Assembly (NCBI GenBank): GCA_949290645.1 | Contig: CASESG010000001.1 | Span: 255,104-319,103 of the forward strand | Length of the DNA stretch: 64,000 nt | Reading direction: 5' to 3' | Source of the DNA: an uncultured Bacillota bacterium | GTDB taxonomy: Bacteria; Bacillota_I; Bacilli_A; RFN20; CAG-288 | Shown here: positions 39,313 to 47,804 of the stretch, piece by piece | Position numbering within the stretch: position 1 is the stretch's first letter | How the letters are laid out: each line of letters begins with the position of its first letter | The notes under the pieces: generated by a model | What the model saw: only the letters and a program-made list of their open reading frames with translations | What the model was told of the DNA's origin: nothing | Database searches by the model: none | Translations under genes and position numbers: made by a program

Positions 39313-39969
39313 ATGGCTAACGAAAAGAACTACCTGACCCAGCCGGTTCTCGACTACAAGGGCGAGAAGGTCGGCGAAGTCACTCTTCCCGAGGAACTCT
39401 TCGGGACGGAAATCAACGAAGTCGTCGTCCAGCGCGCCGTCCGCGTCGACCTCTCCAATCGGAGACTCGGCACGGCCAAGACGCTTGACCGCAGCGAAGT
39501 CCACGGCAGCAACCGCAAGCCTTACGGACAGAAGCACACCGGCCGCGCCAGAGCCGGTACGACAAACTCCCCGATCTGGAGACACGGCGGCGTCGTCCAC
39601 GGCCCCAACGGAGAGCAGAGCTACAAGCTCAAGATGAACAAGAAGGAACACTTCGTCGCCTTCACTTCCGCCCTCACGGACAAGGCCCAGGGTGGAAACG
39701 TCATCGTCCTGACGGACGAGGCTTGCCCCTCCGCCAAGACGAAGGACTTCGTCCAGACGCTCAAGAGCATCCATGCGGACGAGAAGAAAAACCTCTTGGT
39801 TGTCTACGGCTTGGATGAGAACCTCATCCGCGCCAGCAGCAACATCCCGAGCATCACCTTGACCACGGCGGACAACGTCTCGGTCTATGATGTCCTCAAC
39901 GCCAACAAGCTGATCCTTGTCAAGGGCGTCATTCCTACCCAAGAGGCAGAAACGGAGGAACAGAACTAA
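39313..39969 (+). CDS. rplD: 50S ribosomal protein L4
   Basis: Lines the exit tunnel; in E. coli it also represses its own operon. The 218-residue product has VVQRAVRVDLSNRRLGTAKT, the GSNRKPYGQKHTGRARAG loop that reaches the tunnel, and SYKLKMNKKE. ATG 39313 rather than 39307 is used because AAGGAG is 8 bases before it. The last TAA base begins the rplW start codon. Confidence 0.95.
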   Translation: MANEKNYLTQPVLDYKGEKVGEVTLPEELFGTEINEVVVQRAVRVDLSNRRLGTAKTLDRSEVHGSNRKPYGQKHTGRARAGTTNSPIWRHGGVVHGPNGEQSYKLKMNKKEHFVAFTSALTDKAQGGNVIVLTDEACPSAKTKDFVQTLKSIHADEKKNLLVVYGLDENLIRASSNIPSITLTTADNVSVYDVLNANKLILVKGVIPTQEAETEEQN

Positions 39970-40445
39970 TGGCTGAAGAAAACAAGAAGGTCGAAGAGAC
40001 CGTCCCGGCCGAGGAAAAGGCTCCTGCGAAGAAGACTCGCAAGGCCGCCAAGAAGGTCGAGGAGAAGAAGGTCGAAGAAACGAATCCGGAGTTCCAGTTC
40101 CGCCCGGCCATCATCAAGGACTTCGAAATCCTCAAGCACATGATCGTCACGGAAGAGACCCAGCGTCTCCGCGACGAGGAGAACGCCCTGGTCTTTGCGG
40201 TCTCTCCGAAGGCGACCAAGACCGAGATCAAGAGAGCGGTCCAGGCGGTCTTCGGTGCGAAGGTCAGCGCGGTCAACACCATCAACGTTCGCCGCAAGCC
40301 TAAGAGAGTCGGCCGCTACTCCGGTTATCTCCCGGCCTACAAGAAGGCCATCGTCCGCTTCGATTCTTCCTTCGATCTCGGAAAGATCCAGGAAGCCGTC
40401 GCCACCGAGGAGATGAAGGCGACGAAGGATGCGGAAGAGAAGTAA
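39969..40445 (+). CDS. rplW: 50S ribosomal protein L23 with N-terminal extension
   Basis: Forms the docking site for trigger factor and SRP at the tunnel exit. The L23 core starts at about residue 45 (FRPAIIKDFEILKHMIVTEE) and includes VNTINVRRKPKRVGRYSGY. Before it lies a roughly 44-residue K/E/A/P-rich extension (EENKKVEETVPAEEKAPAKK..), and an acidic tail follows, so the protein is 158 residues compared with about 95 normally. The start overlaps the rplD stop by one base. Confidence 0.95.
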   Translation: MAEENKKVEETVPAEEKAPAKKTRKAAKKVEEKKVEETNPEFQFRPAIIKDFEILKHMIVTEETQRLRDEENALVFAVSPKATKTEIKRAVQAVFGAKVSAVNTINVRRKPKRVGRYSGYLPAYKKAIVRFDSSFDLGKIQEAVATEEMKATKDAEEK

Positions 40446-40478
40446 GAATAAGGAAAAAGCAAATTAGAGGAGAAAGAT

Positions 40479-41309
40479 ATGGCAATCAAGCAATATAACC
40501 CGATCACTCCGGGCATGAGACACCTCTCCACGCTTGCCACCGGAGACATCACGAAGAAGACTCCTGAAAAAGCTTTGATCGTCCCCCTGAAGAAGACGGG
40601 CGGAAGAAATTCCCAAGGTTACATCACCTGCCGTCACATCGGCGGCGGTCACAAGAAGATGTATCGCCTGATCGACTTTCGTCGCTCCGGCGAAGAGGAG
40701 AGCACGGTCCTGGCCATCGAATATGACCCCAACCGCAACTGCCGCATCGCCCTTGTCATCAACAAGAAGGGCAAGAAGCGCTACATCCTCTGCCCGAAGG
40801 GACTGACGGTCGGAATGAAGGTCACCGACGGCAAGGCCGGCGAGATCAACGTCGGAAACTGCATGGAACTGGGTTCCATCCCCGAAGGTATCGTCGTCCA
40901 CAACATCGAGCTCGAGCCGGGCAAGGGCGGCCAGGTCTGCCGCGCTGCCGGTACGGGTGCTCAGATCCTCGGCAAGGAAGGCAAGTATGCCACTCTGAGA
41001 CTGGCCTCCGGCGAAGTCCGCAAGTTCCTTCTGACCTGCCGCGCCACGATCGGCAACGTCGGAAACGAAGACTACAACCTTGTCCACAAGGGCAAGGCCG
41101 GAAGAACCCGCTGGCTTGGGGAAAGGCCGACGGTCCGCGGCTCGGTCATGAACCCGAACGACCATCCCCACGGTGGTGGTGAGGGCAAGTGCCCGATCGG
41201 CCACGATGCGCCTCGCTCCCCTTGGGGCAGACGTCTCATGGGCGTCAAGACGCGCTCTCGCAAGGCCCGCAGCAACCATCTCATCGTCCGTCGGCGCAAC
41301 GCCAAGTAA
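40479..41309 (+). CDS. rplB: 50S ribosomal protein L2
   Basis: Core large-subunit protein needed for subunit association and peptidyl transfer. Its 276 residues carry [28 protein letters not shown], the [19 protein letters not shown] segment and [13 protein letters not shown], the last two close to the active centre. Length and motifs are normal. Confidence 0.97.
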   Translation: MAIKQYNPITPGMRHLSTLATGDITKKTPEKALIVPLKKTGGRNSQGYITCRHIGGGHKKMYRLIDFRRSGEEESTVLAIEYDPNRNCRIALVINKKGKKRYILCPKGLTVGMKVTDGKAGEINVGNCMELGSIPEGIVVHNIELEPGKGGQVCRAAGTGAQILGKEGKYATLRLASGEVRKFLLTCRATIGNVGNEDYNLVHKGKAGRTRWLGERPTVRGSVMNPNDHPHGGGEGKCPIGHDAPRSPWGRRLMGVKTRSRKARSNHLIVRRRNAK

Positions 41310-41328
41310 TCCAGGAGGAGAATGACAC

Positions 41329-41616
41329 ATGTCTAGAAGTCTCAAGAAAGGTCCGTATTGCGATCCTCGCCTTCTCAAGAGGGTCCAAGAGCAGAACCAG
41401 AGCGGAAAGAAGGAAGTCATCAAGACCTGGTCTCGCGCTTCCACCATCTTCCCCGACTTCATCCAGCACACCATCTCTGTCCACAACGGACGCGCCTTCG
41501 TCCCGGTCTACATCACCGAGGATATGGTCGGTCATAAGCTCGGCGAGTTCGTCTTCACCCGTACCTTCACCCATCACCGCTCGGGTGCCGACAGCACGAC
41601 CGAAGCCAAGAAGTAA
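41329..41616 (+). CDS. rpsS: 30S ribosomal protein S19
   Basis: Head-domain protein in complex with S13. 95 residues: [52 protein letters not shown] and TFTHHRSG are all typical. AGGAGG precedes the ATG. Confidence 0.97.
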   Translation: MSRSLKKGPYCDPRLLKRVQEQNQSGKKEVIKTWSRASTIFPDFIQHTISVHNGRAFVPVYITEDMVGHKLGEFVFTRTFTHHRSGADSTTEAKK

Positions 41617-41631
41617 GGAGTTCACTAGAAA

Positions 41632-42024
41632 ATGGCCAAAGAAAAGAACACCGTTCAGCCGGAAGAGAACAAGCCTCTTCGCAATGAGGCCAAGGCTGAG
41701 CTCAACAACTACGGCGTCACTCCGAGAAAGGTCCGCCTGGTCATCGACTTGGTCCGTGGCAAGGACATCGACACGGCCTATGACATCCTGGAGAACACAG
41801 AGAAGCTCTGCGCCCGGGACATCAAGAAGCTGATCAAGTCCGCCGAAGCCAACGCCGTCAACAACTTCCACATGGATCGCGACACCCTCTACGTCGCTTC
41901 GATCACCGCCAACGATTCCCTCAAGCTCAAGCGCATCCTGCCCAGGGCCAAGGGAGCCGCCAGCGGCCTTGTCAAGAGATGGTCGAACGTCTATGTCACG
42001 CTGAAGAATCGGGAGGCCAAGTAA
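41632..42024 (+). CDS. rplV: 50S ribosomal protein L22
   Basis: Tunnel-lining protein. The 130-residue product has an additional N-terminal segment of about 18 residues before the usual start of the fold (LNNYGVTPRKVRLVIDLVRG), followed by ANAVNNFHMD and LPRAKGAASGLVKRWSNV. Macrolide-site residues in the loop cannot be judged from sequence alone. Confidence 0.96.
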   Translation: MAKEKNTVQPEENKPLRNEAKAELNNYGVTPRKVRLVIDLVRGKDIDTAYDILENTEKLCARDIKKLIKSAEANAVNNFHMDRDTLYVASITANDSLKLKRILPRAKGAASGLVKRWSNVYVTLKNREAK

Positions 42025-42027
42025 ACC

Positions 42028-42822
42028 ATGGGACAGAAAGTCAATCCGAACGGCCTGAGACTGGGCATCAACCGTGAGTGGTCCAGCCACTGGTACGCCG
42101 ACAAGAAACACTTCGCCTCTTATCTGCAAGAGGACATCAAGATCCGCAAGTACCTGGAGCCGAAGCTCGACAAGCAGGATGCGGGACTCAGCCACATCGA
42201 CATCGAGCGCATCAAGAACGACATCACCATCTCCATCCACGTCAGCCATCCCGCTGTCGTCATCGGGCAGGATTCCGCCAACATCAAGCAGATCCGCGGC
42301 GATCTGGCCAAAATCCTCAACCGCAAGGCCGACAGCGTCAAGGTCAGCATCGTCGAGGTCAAGAACCCCGATCTCGATGCCGTCTTGGTCGCTAAGGACA
42401 TCGCCAAGCAGATCGAGCAGCGCGCCTCCTTCCGCGTCGTCCAGAAGAAGGCCATCCAGCGCGTCATGCGCGCCGGTGCCAAGGGTTGCAAGACCATGGC
42501 CAAGGGCCGTCTCGGCGGTGCCGAAATCGCCCGTTATGAAGAGTATCGCGACGGCGTCCTCTCCCTCCACACCCTCCGTCAGCCGATCGATTATGCTCAC
42601 GTCGATGCCCATACCACCTATGGCGTCATCGGCATCAAGGTCTGGATCGCCCTTCCGGAGAATTACAAGGAACTCCGCGACAAGCGCCCCGAGACCAGTC
42701 GCTTCGGACGCGGCCGCTTCAATCGCGACAACCGCCGTCCCAACAACGGCCACCAGAACGGACCCCACGCCGGAGCGGAGACCAAAGCCGCCCCGAAGGC
42801 TGAGGTTCAAAAAGGAGAATAA
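42028..42822 (+). CDS. rpsC: 30S ribosomal protein S3 with a low-complexity C-terminal tail
   Basis: Forms the mRNA entry channel. The KH domain (about 40-105) and C-terminal core with GRLGGAEIARYEEYRDG and GVKVWIALPE-like segment are present. The last 45 residues (RFGRGRFNRDNRRPNNGHQN..) are rich in R, N, H and A, giving 264 residues instead of about 218. The start is 3 bases after rplV. Confidence 0.95.
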   Translation: MGQKVNPNGLRLGINREWSSHWYADKKHFASYLQEDIKIRKYLEPKLDKQDAGLSHIDIERIKNDITISIHVSHPAVVIGQDSANIKQIRGDLAKILNRKADSVKVSIVEVKNPDLDAVLVAKDIAKQIEQRASFRVVQKKAIQRVMRAGAKGCKTMAKGRLGGAEIARYEEYRDGVLSLHTLRQPIDYAHVDAHTTYGVIGIKVWIALPENYKELRDKRPETSRFGRGRFNRDNRRPNNGHQNGPHAGAETKAAPKAEVQKGE

Positions 42823-42824
42823 GG

Positions 42825-43244
42825 ATGCTACAGCCTAAAAGAACCAAGTGGCGCCGTTCCCATCTCGTGCGCCCCAAGAAACAGGCTTCCCGCGGCAACA
42901 CGGTCGCCTTCGGAAGCTATGGCCTTGCCGCGACGGAAGGTGGATACATCACCAACCGCCAGATCGAGGCCGCCCGTGTCGTCCTCTCGAAGTTCACCAA
43001 GAAGACCGGCAAGCTCTACATCCGCGTCTTCCCCTACCTGGGCATCACCAAGAAGCCTCTCCAGGTCCGTATGGGTAACGGAAAGGGCCAGGTCGAGACC
43101 TGGGCTGCCGTCATCGAGAAGGGCACGGTCATGTTCGAGGTCGCGGGCCTTGCCGATGCGGATTGCAAGGAAGCCCTCCGTCAGGCGGGCTACAAGCTCT
43201 CCGTCAAGTCCCGTGTCGTTCAGAAAGGCGAGGTATTGAAATGA
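42825..43244 (+). CDS. rplP: 50S ribosomal protein L16
   Basis: Organises the A-site region of 23S rRNA. The 139 residues fit: LQPKRTKWRRSHLVRPKKQA, GNTVAFGSYGLAATEGGYI, GKGQVETWAAVIEKGTVMFE. Starts 2 bases after rpsC and overlaps rpmC (ATGA). Confidence 0.97.
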   Translation: MLQPKRTKWRRSHLVRPKKQASRGNTVAFGSYGLAATEGGYITNRQIEAARVVLSKFTKKTGKLYIRVFPYLGITKKPLQVRMGNGKGQVETWAAVIEKGTVMFEVAGLADADCKEALRQAGYKLSVKSRVVQKGEVLK

Positions 43245-43453
43245 CAATCGAAGATGTGAGAAAGCTTTCCGACCAGGATCTTCGCAAGAAGGTCTACGAG
43301 CTCAAGGGAAACCTTCTGACCCTGCGCTTCCAGGCCAAGGCCGGTCAGCTCGACAACGGAAACAAGATCAACCAGTGCCGCAAGGACATCGCCAAGTGCC
43401 TCACCGTCGAGAACGAACGGAAGAAGGCCAAGGCTGAGGAAGCGGCGAAGTAA
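43241..43453 (+). CDS. rpmC: 50S ribosomal protein L29
   Basis: Small helical protein at the tunnel exit. 70 residues beginning TIEDVRKLSDQDLRKKVYEL and including LLTLRFQAKAGQL and the CRKDIAK helix. ATG 43241 overlaps the rplP stop by four bases; a longer frame starting upstream would lie inside rplP and is rejected. Confidence 0.96.
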   Translation: MTIEDVRKLSDQDLRKKVYELKGNLLTLRFQAKAGQLDNGNKINQCRKDIAKCLTVENERKKAKAEEAAK

Positions 43454-43470
43454 GGAGGTCAGAGGACACT

Positions 43471-43743
43471 ATGGAAAACGAACAGGTCACCAAGACCTCA
43501 AACCGCAGACGCCTCCAGGGCAAGGTCGTCAGCCACAACATGCAGAAGACCATCGTCGTCGAGACGGAGGTCAAGAAGGCCCATCCGATCTACAAGAAGA
43601 GAGTCACGGCCCGCAAGAAGTACAAGGTCGACGATCGCAAGGACGAAGCTCAGGTTGGCGATATCGTGGTGTTCGAGGAATGCCGTCCGATCAGCCATGA
43701 CAAGCGCTTCCGCCTGGTGAAGATCGTCAAGAAGGGAGAGTAG
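43471..43743 (+). CDS. rpsQ: 30S ribosomal protein S17
   Basis: Primary 16S rRNA binder. 90 residues: RRRLQGKVVSHNMQKTIVVE, AHPIYKKRVTARKKYKV, GDIVVFEECRPISHDKRFRL. AAGGAGG lies 17 bases before the ATG, so spacing is somewhat long. Confidence 0.97.
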   Translation: MENEQVTKTSNRRRLQGKVVSHNMQKTIVVETEVKKAHPIYKKRVTARKKYKVDDRKDEAQVGDIVVFEECRPISHDKRFRLVKIVKKGE

Positions 43744-43746
43744 TCC

Positions 43747-44121
43747 ATGGTTCAGAACGAAACGAATCTGGTCGTCGCCGACAATTCCGGCGCCCGTTCG
43801 GTGAGAGTCTTCCGCATGCTTCGCGGCAGCTTCCGCCGCAGCGCCTCGGTCGGAGACGTCGTCATCTGCGCCGTCAAGGATGCCATCCCCAACGGCAAGG
43901 TCAAGAAGTCCGAAGTCGTCAAGGGCGTCATCGTCCGCGTCAAGAAGGCGTATCAGAGAAAGGATGGCTCGACCGTCCGCTTCGACGACAACGCCGTCGT
44001 CCTGATCAACGATGACGGAACCCCGAAGGGCACCCGTGTCTTCGGGCCGGTGGCCCGCGAGCTCCGCGACAGGGGCGATATGTTCATGAAGATCGTCTCC
44101 TTGGCGGTCGAAGTTCTCTAA
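43747..44121 (+). CDS. rplN: 50S ribosomal protein L14
   Basis: Part of bridge B8 between subunits and the site bound by ribosome silencing factor. The 124 residues contain [56 protein letters not shown] and the end [10 protein letters not shown]-type strand ([11 protein letters not shown]). Confidence 0.97.
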   Translation: MVQNETNLVVADNSGARSVRVFRMLRGSFRRSASVGDVVICAVKDAIPNGKVKKSEVVKGVIVRVKKAYQRKDGSTVRFDDNAVVLINDDGTPKGTRVFGPVARELRDRGDMFMKIVSLAVEVL

Positions 44122-44134
44122 GGAGGAAGGAATC

Positions 44135-44443
44135 ATGAAAATCAAGACTGGCGACATGGTCGTCGTCATCGCCGGTGCGTACAAGGGCGCCAAGGGCAAG
44201 GTCCTCAAGGCCATGCCCAAGACCAATCAGGTCGTCGTCGAAGGCGTCAACGCCCGCAAGAAACACGTCAAGCCCACCCAGGGCAATGCCGAGGGCAAGA
44301 TCGTCGACTTCAACGCTCCCATCGATGTCTCCAACGTCGCTCTCGTCGATCCCAAGACCGACAAGAGGACGAAGGTCGGATACAAGCTCCAGGACGGCAA
44401 GAAGGTTCGCTACGCCAAGGCGAGCGGAACCATCCTCAACTAA
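44135..44443 (+). CDS. rplX: 50S ribosomal protein L24
   Basis: Assembly initiator with a KOW motif. 102 residues: MKIKTGDMVVVIAGAYKGAK (KOW), VVVEGVNARKKHVKP, and KVGYKLQDGKKVRYAKASG, all typical. AAGGAGG before the ATG. Confidence 0.97.
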   Translation: MKIKTGDMVVVIAGAYKGAKGKVLKAMPKTNQVVVEGVNARKKHVKPTQGNAEGKIVDFNAPIDVSNVALVDPKTDKRTKVGYKLQDGKKVRYAKASGTILN

Positions 44444-44457
44444 GGAGAGAATGAACA

Positions 44458-45069
44458 ATGGCTGAAGAAAAGAAGAACGGCGTCTCCGTTCGCAAGAACC
44501 ATTCCGAAGGCGCCCTGAAGGCCAAGGTCGTCTCTCGGCTGGAGACCTTCTACAAGGAAAAGATCGTTCCGGAACTGATGGAAGAGTTCCACTACTCCTC
44601 CATCATGGAGTGCCCCAAGCTTGTCAAGATCGTCCTCAACATGCGTCTTGGCGAGTTCGGCTCCAACGAGAAGAACGTCGAAGAGGCGGTCAAGGAGATG
44701 AGCACCATCGCCGGACAGAAGCCGGTCGTCACCAAGGCGAAGAAGTCCATTGCGAACTTCAAGCTCCGCGAAGGCGTCCCCGTCGGCGTCAAGGTCACTC
44801 TGCGCCGCATCCGGATGTATGACTTCCTCGACAAGTTCATCAACATCGACCTTCCTCGCGTCCGCGACTTCCGCGGCGTCAGCAAGGATTCCTTCGATGG
44901 CCGTGGCAACTATTCCACGGGCGTCAAGGAACAGCTCATCTTCCCCGAGATCCAGTATGACAAGGTCACCAGGACCCAGGGAATGGACGTCGTCATCGTC
45001 ACGACGGCCAAGACTGACAAGGAATGCCACGCTCTGCTCGAGAAGTTCGGCATGCCCTTTGCGAAATAG
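44458..45069 (+). CDS. rplE: 50S ribosomal protein L5
   Basis: Binds 5S rRNA and contacts P-site tRNA. The 203-residue protein has an extra N-terminal segment of about 20 residues before [20 protein letters not shown]. The family motifs [39 protein letters not shown] and [16 protein letters not shown] follow. Confidence 0.96.
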   Translation: MAEEKKNGVSVRKNHSEGALKAKVVSRLETFYKEKIVPELMEEFHYSSIMECPKLVKIVLNMRLGEFGSNEKNVEEAVKEMSTIAGQKPVVTKAKKSIANFKLREGVPVGVKVTLRRIRMYDFLDKFINIDLPRVRDFRGVSKDSFDGRGNYSTGVKEQLIFPEIQYDKVTRTQGMDVVIVTTAKTDKECHALLEKFGMPFAK

Positions 45070-45083
45070 GAGGTCGAGAGAAT

Positions 45084-45269
45084 ATGGCTCGTAAAGCATT
45101 GATCATCAAGTGCAGCAAGCCGGCGAAGTTCTCCACGAGAAACTATCGTCGCTGCAGCCGCTGCGGACGTGTCCACGGAATCATCCGTCAATTCGGCGTC
45201 TGCCGCATCTGCCTCAGGGAGATGGCCTACAACGGCGAGATCCCCGGCATGCACAAGTCGAGCTGGTAA
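45084..45269 (+). CDS. rpsZ: 30S ribosomal protein S14, zinc type
   Basis: Head-domain protein. The 61-residue form carries the zinc ribbon C-X2-C (CSRC) and C-X2-C (CRIC), so it is the zinc-dependent type Z rather than the longer zinc-free form. It starts at ATG 45084 with TAGGAGG 14 bases upstream; a longer frame would overlap rplE. The sequence ends [11 protein letters not shown]. Confidence 0.97.
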   Translation: MARKALIIKCSKPAKFSTRNYRRCSRCGRVHGIIRQFGVCRICLREMAYNGEIPGMHKSSW

Positions 45270-45287
45270 GGAAAGGAGGAAGAGAAA

Positions 45288-45689
45288 ATGGTCAACGATA
45301 CCATCGCGGACATGCTCACCCGCATCCGCAACGCCAACCTTATGCACAACAAGACGGTCTTTCTCCCCACCACCAAGATGAACGAAAAGATCTGCGAGAT
45401 CCTCAAGAAGGAAGGCTTCATCGCGGATTACGCCGTCGCCCAGGAAGAGAAGAAGCCCTACAAGACGCTGACGATCACCCTCAAGTATACCGCCCACGGC
45501 GAAAGGGTTCTCTCCGGACTCAAGCGCATCTCGAAGCCGGGTCTTCGGATCACCGTTCCCGTCAGCAAGCTCCCCAAGGTCCTCAACGGCCTTGGCATCG
45601 CAATCATCTCCACTTCCAAGGGCGTCATGACGGACAAGGAAGCCCGCAAGAACAACATGGGAGGCGAGGTTCTCGCCTACGTGTGGTAA
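45288..45689 (+). CDS. rpsH: 30S ribosomal protein S8
   Basis: 16S rRNA binder that in E. coli also represses the spc operon. 133 residues: [40 protein letters not shown], and the ending GGEVLAYVW are canonical. A AAGGAGG site lies 9 bases before the ATG. Confidence 0.97.
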   Translation: MVNDTIADMLTRIRNANLMHNKTVFLPTTKMNEKICEILKKEGFIADYAVAQEEKKPYKTLTITLKYTAHGERVLSGLKRISKPGLRITVPVSKLPKVLNGLGIAIISTSKGVMTDKEARKNNMGGEVLAYVW

Positions 45690-45701
45690 GGAGAAACACC
45701 A

Positions 45702-46253
45702 ATGTCAAGAATCGGAAGGAAACCGATTGTTATCCCGGCCGGAGTGAAGATCTCCGTCGAGGGTAGCAAGGTAACAGTCAAGGGACCCAAGGGAGAGCTC
45801 TCCCAGACCTTCAATCCGCACATGACCTTCGAGGAGAAGGACAACGAATTCCTGGTCAAGCGTCCGAACGACTCCATTTCTATGAGGATGTTCCACGGCA
45901 CGACCCGCGCCCTCATCCAGACCATGGTCGAAGGCGTCACCAACGGCTACACCAAGGTCCTCGAGATCAAGGGCGTCGGCTACCGCGGCGAGATGCGTGG
46001 CAAGGACCTCGTCCTCCACGTCGGCCACTCCCATGAGGATGTCGTCCATCCCATCGACGGGGTCGAAGTCTCCATCAAGCAGGCCGAGATCACCGTCACT
46101 GGCATCGACAAGCAGAAGGTCGGACAGATGGCGGCCTTGATCCGCGCCGTCCGCAAGCCCGAGTGCTATCACGGCAAGGGCATTCGCTACAAGGGTGAGG
46201 TCATCACCCTGCGTCAGCCCGCTTCGGCCAAGAAGCAGGCCGGCAGTAAGTAA
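45702..46253 (+). CDS. rplF: 50S ribosomal protein L6
   Basis: Two-domain protein near the factor-binding site. 183 residues with [46 protein letters not shown] and the conserved [16 protein letters not shown] block. Length is normal. Confidence 0.97.
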   Translation: MSRIGRKPIVIPAGVKISVEGSKVTVKGPKGELSQTFNPHMTFEEKDNEFLVKRPNDSISMRMFHGTTRALIQTMVEGVTNGYTKVLEIKGVGYRGEMRGKDLVLHVGHSHEDVVHPIDGVEVSIKQAEITVTGIDKQKVGQMAALIRAVRKPECYHGKGIRYKGEVITLRQPASAKKQAGSK

Positions 46254-46267
46254 AGGAGGAAGAGACC

Positions 46268-46624
46268 ATGTACACGACATTCGATCGCAACGCTCAGAGA
46301 AAGCATCGTCATCTTCGCATCCGCGGCAAGATCAAGGGAACGACCGCTCGTCCTCGCATCTCCATCTACCGCTCCAACAAGTACATCTATGCTGCCTTGA
46401 TCGACGACAGCTGCCACAAGACCCTCTGCTCCTCCTCTTCGGCCAAGCTCGGCTTGGAGAATCCCTCCAACTGCGCCGCCGCTGCCGAGGTCGGCAAGGA
46501 TCTTGCCAAGAAGGCCCTCGACCTCAAGGTCAAGGAAGTCGTCTTCGATCGTTCGGGCTATCTCTATCACGGACAGGTCCAGGCTCTCGCCGAGGCTTGC
46601 CGCGAAGCGGGATTGGTCTTCTAG
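46268..46624 (+). CDS. rplR: 50S ribosomal protein L18
   Basis: 5S rRNA-binding protein. The 118 residues carry [20 protein letters not shown], the strand [17 protein letters not shown], and [26 protein letters not shown] precedes the ATG by 8 bases. Confidence 0.97.
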   Translation: MYTTFDRNAQRKHRHLRIRGKIKGTTARPRISIYRSNKYIYAALIDDSCHKTLCSSSSAKLGLENPSNCAAAAEVGKDLAKKALDLKVKEVVFDRSGYLYHGQVQALAEACREAGLVF

Positions 46625-46637
46625 GAGAACAGGCAAC

Positions 46638-47282
46638 ATGGAAGAGAACAACAAGAACACCGCTGTCAGCCAGGGCGTTCCGGCCAAGGCAGAGCACAGC
46701 GAGAAAGACAATCGCAGAGGCCCCAACGCTTCCGGAAACAAGAGCCGGGGCGGCTTCAAGGGCAACAACCGCCGTGGCGGACGCGGCTTCCGTCCCGAGG
46801 AAAAGCTCTACGACGAGAGGGTCGTCAAGATCTCCCGCGTCAGCAAGACCGTCAAGGGCGGAAAGAGGATGCGCTTCACGGCCTTGGTCGTCATCGGTGA
46901 CGGCAAGGGCAAGTACGGCTATGGACTTGGCAAGTCCATCGAAGTCCCCGAGGCCATCAAGAAGGCGATCGCCGCTGCCCGGAAGAACCTCTTCAAGATC
47001 CAGATCACCAAGAACGATTCCATCACCCATCCGGTCATGGGACGCTTTGGTGCCACCAAGGTCTTCCTCAAGCCCGCTCCGGAAGGTACGGGATTGATCG
47101 CCGGCGGTGCCGTCCGCGCCATCCTGGAACTGGCTGGCGTCAAGAACGTCTATTCCAAGATCTACGGCTCGAGGACCCAGACCAACGCCGTCAAGGCCAC
47201 GGTCGACGGACTCCAGCAGCTCAAGACGTATGACGAAGTCCTCACCAAGCGCTACGGAAAGACGCTTGCGGAGAAGAAGTAA
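46638..47282 (+). CDS. rpsE: 30S ribosomal protein S5 with N-terminal extension
   Basis: Accuracy and mRNA helicase-site protein. The core begins at about residue 55 (YDERVVKISRVSKTVKGGKR) and shows GKGKYGYGLGKS, VFLKPAPEGTGLIAGG and the C-terminal GSRTQTNAVKATVDGL. A roughly 50-residue N-terminal tail rich in N, G and R (NRRGGRGFRPEE) precedes it, so the protein is 214 residues rather than about 165. ATG 46638 has AGGAGA 12 bases upstream. Confidence 0.96.
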   Translation: MEENNKNTAVSQGVPAKAEHSEKDNRRGPNASGNKSRGGFKGNNRRGGRGFRPEEKLYDERVVKISRVSKTVKGGKRMRFTALVVIGDGKGKYGYGLGKSIEVPEAIKKAIAAARKNLFKIQITKNDSITHPVMGRFGATKVFLKPAPEGTGLIAGGAVRAILELAGVKNVYSKIYGSRTQTNAVKATVDGLQQLKTYDEVLTKRYGKTLAEKK

Positions 47283-47294
47283 GGAGGAATGACC

Positions 47295-47804
47295 ATGGAT
47301 TTGAGCAATCTCAAGATCGCCAAGGGTTCCCGCCATCTCCCCAAGAGAGTCGGTCAGGGTATCGGCTCGGGTCTCGGAAAGACCTCGGCCAGAGGACAGA
47401 AGGGTCAAGGCGCCCGTCAGGGCCCGAAGGTCCCGGTCGGCTTCGAAGGCGGACAGCTTCCTCTGTTCCGTCGCGTCCCGAAGCACGGCTTTGTCAACCA
47501 CGGCCGTGTCGAGTACGTCGCGGTCAATCTCCGCGACCTCGCTCGCTATGACTTCGAGGACGGAACCAAGATCGACAACACTCTTCTCATCGAGATCGGA
47601 CTCATCAAGAACCTCAACAAGCCCGTCAAGCTTCTGGGCAAGGGGGAGATCTCCAAGAAGTTGGACATCGCCCTCCAGGCTTTCTCGGCCAAGGCCAAGG
47701 AAGCTGTCGAGAAGGCTGGCGGAAGCTGCACCGTCGTGTCCTTGAAGGATGCCAGGGTCGCATTCAAGGCCCACGTCCACGAGGAAGAAACTGAGGTCGA
47801 CTGA
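47295..47804 (+). CDS. rplO: 50S ribosomal protein L15
   Basis: Late assembly protein. Its 169 residues show the glycine/arginine-rich start GQGIGSGLGKTSARGQKGQG, GFEGGQLPLFRRVPKHGF and a C-terminal L18e-like domain. ATG 47295 is favoured because AAGGAGG lies 8 bases upstream; an ATG at 47289 is too close. rpsE ends 12 bases earlier, so rpmD (L30), normally found between them, is not here. The last base begins secY. Confidence 0.96.
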   Translation: MDLSNLKIAKGSRHLPKRVGQGIGSGLGKTSARGQKGQGARQGPKVPVGFEGGQLPLFRRVPKHGFVNHGRVEYVAVNLRDLARYDFEDGTKIDNTLLIEIGLIKNLNKPVKLLGKGEISKKLDIALQAFSAKAKEAVEKAGGSCTVVSLKDARVAFKAHVHEEETEVD

